Both the position numbers and the translations under genes were made by a program. From positions 1 through 8,035 of the forward strand of contig PUKR01000149.1 of the NCBI GenBank assembly GCA_003552365.1: DNA of 8,035 bases, in the 5' to 3' direction. Under the pieces are notes generated by a model. It had not been told where the DNA came from. It was given only the letters and a program-made list of their open reading frames with translations, and did no database searches. Positions 5,848 to 8,035 of this stretch are shown here, one piece after another. This stretch comes from Syntrophomonadaceae bacterium (GTDB lineage Bacteria > Bacillota > Dethiobacteria > DTU022). Positions within the stretch are counted from its first letter, which is position 1, and each line of letters opens with the position of its first letter.

Positions 5848-7026
5848 ATGAAAGAAGCAGTTGTAGTCAGTGCGGTAAGGACCCCGGTTGGAACATTCGG
5901 CGGGACGTTGAAAGATGTCAGTGCAGTTGAGCTGGGCAGCCTGGTAATTAAAAGCGCCCTTGAAAAAGCCGGGGTTAAAGAAGACCAGGTTGATGAGGTT
6001 TTGATGGGATGTGTCCTGCAGACAGCTTTAGGACAGAACGTCGCCAGGCAGGCCTCCCTTAAAGCCGGCCTCCCAGAAGAAGTGCCCTGTACAACGATAA
6101 ACAAAGTTTGCGGATCAGGTTTAAAGAGTATAACTTCAGCAGCCGCTTCAATTGCTGCCGGCGATGCTGAGATTATTGTTGCCGGAGGCACCGAGAACAT
6201 GAGCGCTTCTCCATATGCTGTAGACAAGGCCAGGTGGGGCTTACGCATGGGCGACAGTTCGATGGTCGATGTCATGGTTAAAGACGGACTCTGGTGTGCC
6301 ATGAATGATTACCACATGGGCGCCACTGCAGAAAATATTGCCGAACGCTACGGAATCACCAGGGAAGTGCAGGATAAATTTGCTCTAACAAGCCAGGAAA
6401 GAGCGCATGCTGCGATTGAAAACGGCCGCTTCAAGGAAGAAATTGTCCCCGTAATGGTAACGCAGCGCAAAAAAGACCCAATAAAATTTGAAGTTGACGA
6501 GCACCCCAGGATGACCTCCCTGGAAGCTCTCGCGAAGTTGCGCCCGGCTTTCAAAAAAGACGGTACAGTAACCGCCGGGAACGCTTCCGGGATCAACGAC
6601 AGCGCAGCGGCGGTTGTGGTCATGAGCAAAGAAAAAGCTGCAGAGCTGGGTTTAAAACCCCTGGCACGGATAACCAGTTACGCTTCTGCGGGAGTTGATC
6701 CAACCATCATGGGCACCGGTCCGATTCCGGCTACAAATAAAGCGCTGGAAAAAGCAGGCTGGAATGTTTCCGATCTTGACTTGATAGAAGCCAATGAAGC
6801 TTTTGCAGCCCAGGCATTGAGCGTTATCCAGGAACTTGATCTGGATACCGAAATTGTTAACGTTAACGGTGGTGCCATCGCTATCGGACACCCGATCGGG
6901 GCAAGCGGGACCAGGATTTTCGTTACCTTAATCCACGAAATGCAGAAAAGAGATGCCAGGCGTGGCCTTGCTACTCTATGCATCGGTGGTGGTCAAGGGA
7001 TCGCCTGTGCCGTCGAACGGGAATAA
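5848..7026 (+). CDS. thlA: acetyl-CoA C-acetyltransferase (thiolase II)
   Basis: A cytoplasmic biosynthetic-type thiolase of 392 residues that interconverts two acetyl-CoA with acetoacetyl-CoA and CoA. It is the entry step to butyrate, ketone-body or polyhydroxybutyrate metabolism, or the last step of acetoacetyl-CoA breakdown. The catalytic residues are all visible: Cys88 in NKVCGSGLKS (nucleophile), Asn316 in NEAFA, His348 in GGAIAIGHPIGASG and Cys378 in LCIGGGQG. The length and residue positions match well-studied acetoacetyl-CoA thiolases almost exactly. The start is ATG 5848, with AGGAGGT (5834-5840) seven bases before it. argF follows after 21 bases, so the two are probably co-transcribed. 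No other beta-oxidation or butyrate gene is in the window, so the direction of the reaction in the cell is unknown. Confidence 0.95.
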   Translation: MKEAVVVSAVRTPVGTFGGTLKDVSAVELGSLVIKSALEKAGVKEDQVDEVLMGCVLQTALGQNVARQASLKAGLPEEVPCTTINKVCGSGLKSITSAAASIAAGDAEIIVAGGTENMSASPYAVDKARWGLRMGDSSMVDVMVKDGLWCAMNDYHMGATAENIAERYGITREVQDKFALTSQERAHAAIENGRFKEEIVPVMVTQRKKDPIKFEVDEHPRMTSLEALAKLRPAFKKDGTVTAGNASGINDSAAAVVVMSKEKAAELGLKPLARITSYASAGVDPTIMGTGPIPATNKALEKAGWNVSDLDLIEANEAFAAQALSVIQELDLDTEIVNVNGGAIAIGHPIGASGTRIFVTLIHEMQKRDARRGLATLCIGGGQGIACAVERE

Positions 7027-7047
7027 ATAATAGGAGGTCTCTAAAAT

Positions 7048-7980
7048 ATGGCTGTAAATATGAAGGGAAAGGACATTATTTCCATTCATGATTTAAGCCG
7101 TGAAGAAATCGATCAAATATTGGATACTGCCCAGATACTTAAAATGAAAAAAAAGCTGGGTGAGATCTACCATCCTTTAAAAGACAAGACCCTGGGCATG
7201 ATTTTTCAAAAGTCGTCAACCAGGACCAGGGTATCTTTTGAAGTCGGTATGTGGCAGCTGGGTGGCTACGCCCTTTTCTTAAGCGCAAACGATATGCAGT
7301 TAAAACGCGGTGAAACCATTGCCGATACTGCCAGGAACCTGAGTCGCTACCTGGACGGGATCATGATCCGAACCTATTCCCACCAGGATGTGATCGACCT
7401 GGCAGAGTGCAGTTCCGTGCCGGTAATAAACGGCTTAACCGACTTACTGCACCCCTGCCAGGTGCTTTCTGACCTGTTTACCGTCAAAGAAAAGAGGCAA
7501 AGGCTGGAAGGGTTAAAGCTTGCCTATATCGGCGACGGTAATAACATGGCCCATTCATTGATGTTTGGCGGAGCAAAAATGGGTATGCACATAGTAATAT
7601 GTTCACCCTCGGGCTTTGAGCCCGACTCTGAAATAACCAGGCTTTCAAGAATCGATGCCGCTCAAACTGGAGCGAATATCGAGATAGTGGATGACCCTGT
7701 GCAAGCGGTGCAATCAACTGATATAATATATACGGATGTATGGACCAGTATGGGTATGGAGGAGGAACAGGAAGAACGCCTAAAAACTTTTTCACAATAC
7801 CAGGTTAACAGTTCCTTGCTTGAACAGGCCGGGGAAGATGTTTTAGTGATGCATTGCCTGCCTGCCCACCGGGGAGAAGAAATAACCGATGAAGTTATTG
7901 ATGGACCCCGTTCGATTGTTTTTGACCAGGCGGAAAACAGGTTGCATACGCAAAAGGCAATCCTGGCCTTGATCATTTAA
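7048..7980 (+). CDS. argF: ornithine carbamoyltransferase
   Basis: A 310-residue cytoplasmic enzyme that makes citrulline from ornithine and carbamoyl phosphate in arginine synthesis. The carbamoyl phosphate site shows STRTR (57-61) and HPCQ (135-138). Ornithine is bound through DGNNMAHS (163-170), Asp230 and the SMG loop (234-236), and HCLPA (269-273) carries the active-site cysteine Cys270. These motifs separate it from aspartate carbamoyltransferase. The length is typical of the family. The start is ATG 7048, with AGGAGGT (7032-7038) nine bases before it; a second ATG at codon 5 is less well placed. It follows the thiolase gene by 21 bases. Another arg gene may lie just downstream, but the window ends first. 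A biosynthetic role is more likely than the catabolic one, since no arcA or arcC is seen, though the context is too short to exclude it. Confidence 0.95.
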   Translation: MAVNMKGKDIISIHDLSREEIDQILDTAQILKMKKKLGEIYHPLKDKTLGMIFQKSSTRTRVSFEVGMWQLGGYALFLSANDMQLKRGETIADTARNLSRYLDGIMIRTYSHQDVIDLAECSSVPVINGLTDLLHPCQVLSDLFTVKEKRQRLEGLKLAYIGDGNNMAHSLMFGGAKMGMHIVICSPSGFEPDSEITRLSRIDAAQTGANIEIVDDPVQAVQSTDIIYTDVWTSMGMEEEQEERLKTFSQYQVNSSLLEQAGEDVLVMHCLPAHRGEEITDEVIDGPRSIVFDQAENRLHTQKAILALII

Positions 7981-8023
7981 ACAGCATATCCACTTTTCAT
8001 CACATCAACAGCTTTAAAGAAGT

Positions 8024-8029
8024 GAGAGG
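8024..8029 (+). promoter_or_regulatory. possible ribosome binding site of a gene beyond the window
   Basis: GAGAGG lies six bases from the window end, about 45 bases after the argF stop. A start codon at or just after base 8036 would be correctly spaced, so another + strand gene probably follows in the same operon. The rest of the 55-base tail shows no terminator hairpin. Confidence 0.4.
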
Positions 8030-8035
8030 TTGTTA

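Noticed and set aside
5784..6302. - strand frame of 172 codons opposite the thiolase gene
   Set aside because: It is a shadow of the thiolase, whose catalytic motifs and ribosome binding site are clear on the + strand. No ribosome binding site or known motif is seen on the - strand.
1..8035. CRISPR arrays, insertion sequences, rRNA genes, prophage genes
   Set aside because: No regularly spaced repeats, terminal inverted repeats with a transposase, rRNA-like sequence or phage protein motifs were seen.

Overview
The window looks like chromosomal DNA of an anaerobic, Clostridia-type member of the Firmicutes. The reasons are strong AGGAGG-type ribosome binding sites, GTG starts, a PocR-PAS histidine kinase of a sort common in anaerobes, a tRNA gene with an encoded CCA end, and a stand-alone thiolase. 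Base composition is moderate by eye and was not computed. No species can be named. All genes lie on the + strand.

Layout. Bases 1-1137 hold the 3' part of a long-type NfeD membrane serine protease gene, cut by the window edge. Bases 1221-2039 encode its usual partner, a slipin (stomatin-like SPFH protein). A YegS/DAGK-type lipid kinase follows at 2088-3056 in the same orientation. These three probably form one membrane-related cluster. After a 174-base gap with dyad symmetry, bases 3231-5339 encode a 702-residue PocR-PAS-PAS histidine kinase with no adjacent response regulator in the window. A 204-base gap follows, mostly non-coding, with a hairpin and a strong sigma-A-type promoter (TTGATA, 17 bases, TATAAT) that drives a tRNA-Leu(CAG) gene at 5544-5630. 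The tRNA is followed by a hairpin terminator. Inside that hairpin sits a second promoter-like pair (TTGACA, 17 bases, TTTAAT), well placed to drive the last two genes: an acetyl-CoA C-acetyltransferase (5848-7026) and, 21 bases later, ornithine carbamoyltransferase argF (7048-7980). The window ends with what looks like the ribosome binding site of a further gene.

How they work together. NfeD and slipin are known partners in membrane proteolysis and membrane-domain organisation, and a lipid kinase next to them is plausible in that setting. The sensor kinase is a separate signalling gene. The thiolase (acetoacetyl-CoA formation or cleavage) and argF (citrulline synthesis) belong to different pathways but look co-transcribed. 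I saw no insertion sequence, prophage, CRISPR array or rRNA.

I found no clearly new multi-gene system. The points most worth a second look are in the intergenic DNA: a hairpin across the slipin stop codon, one arm of which recurs as a 16-base repeat before the sensor kinase; a terminator that contains a promoter with a palindrome at its start point; and a cysteine-rich motif in the second PAS domain of the kinase.
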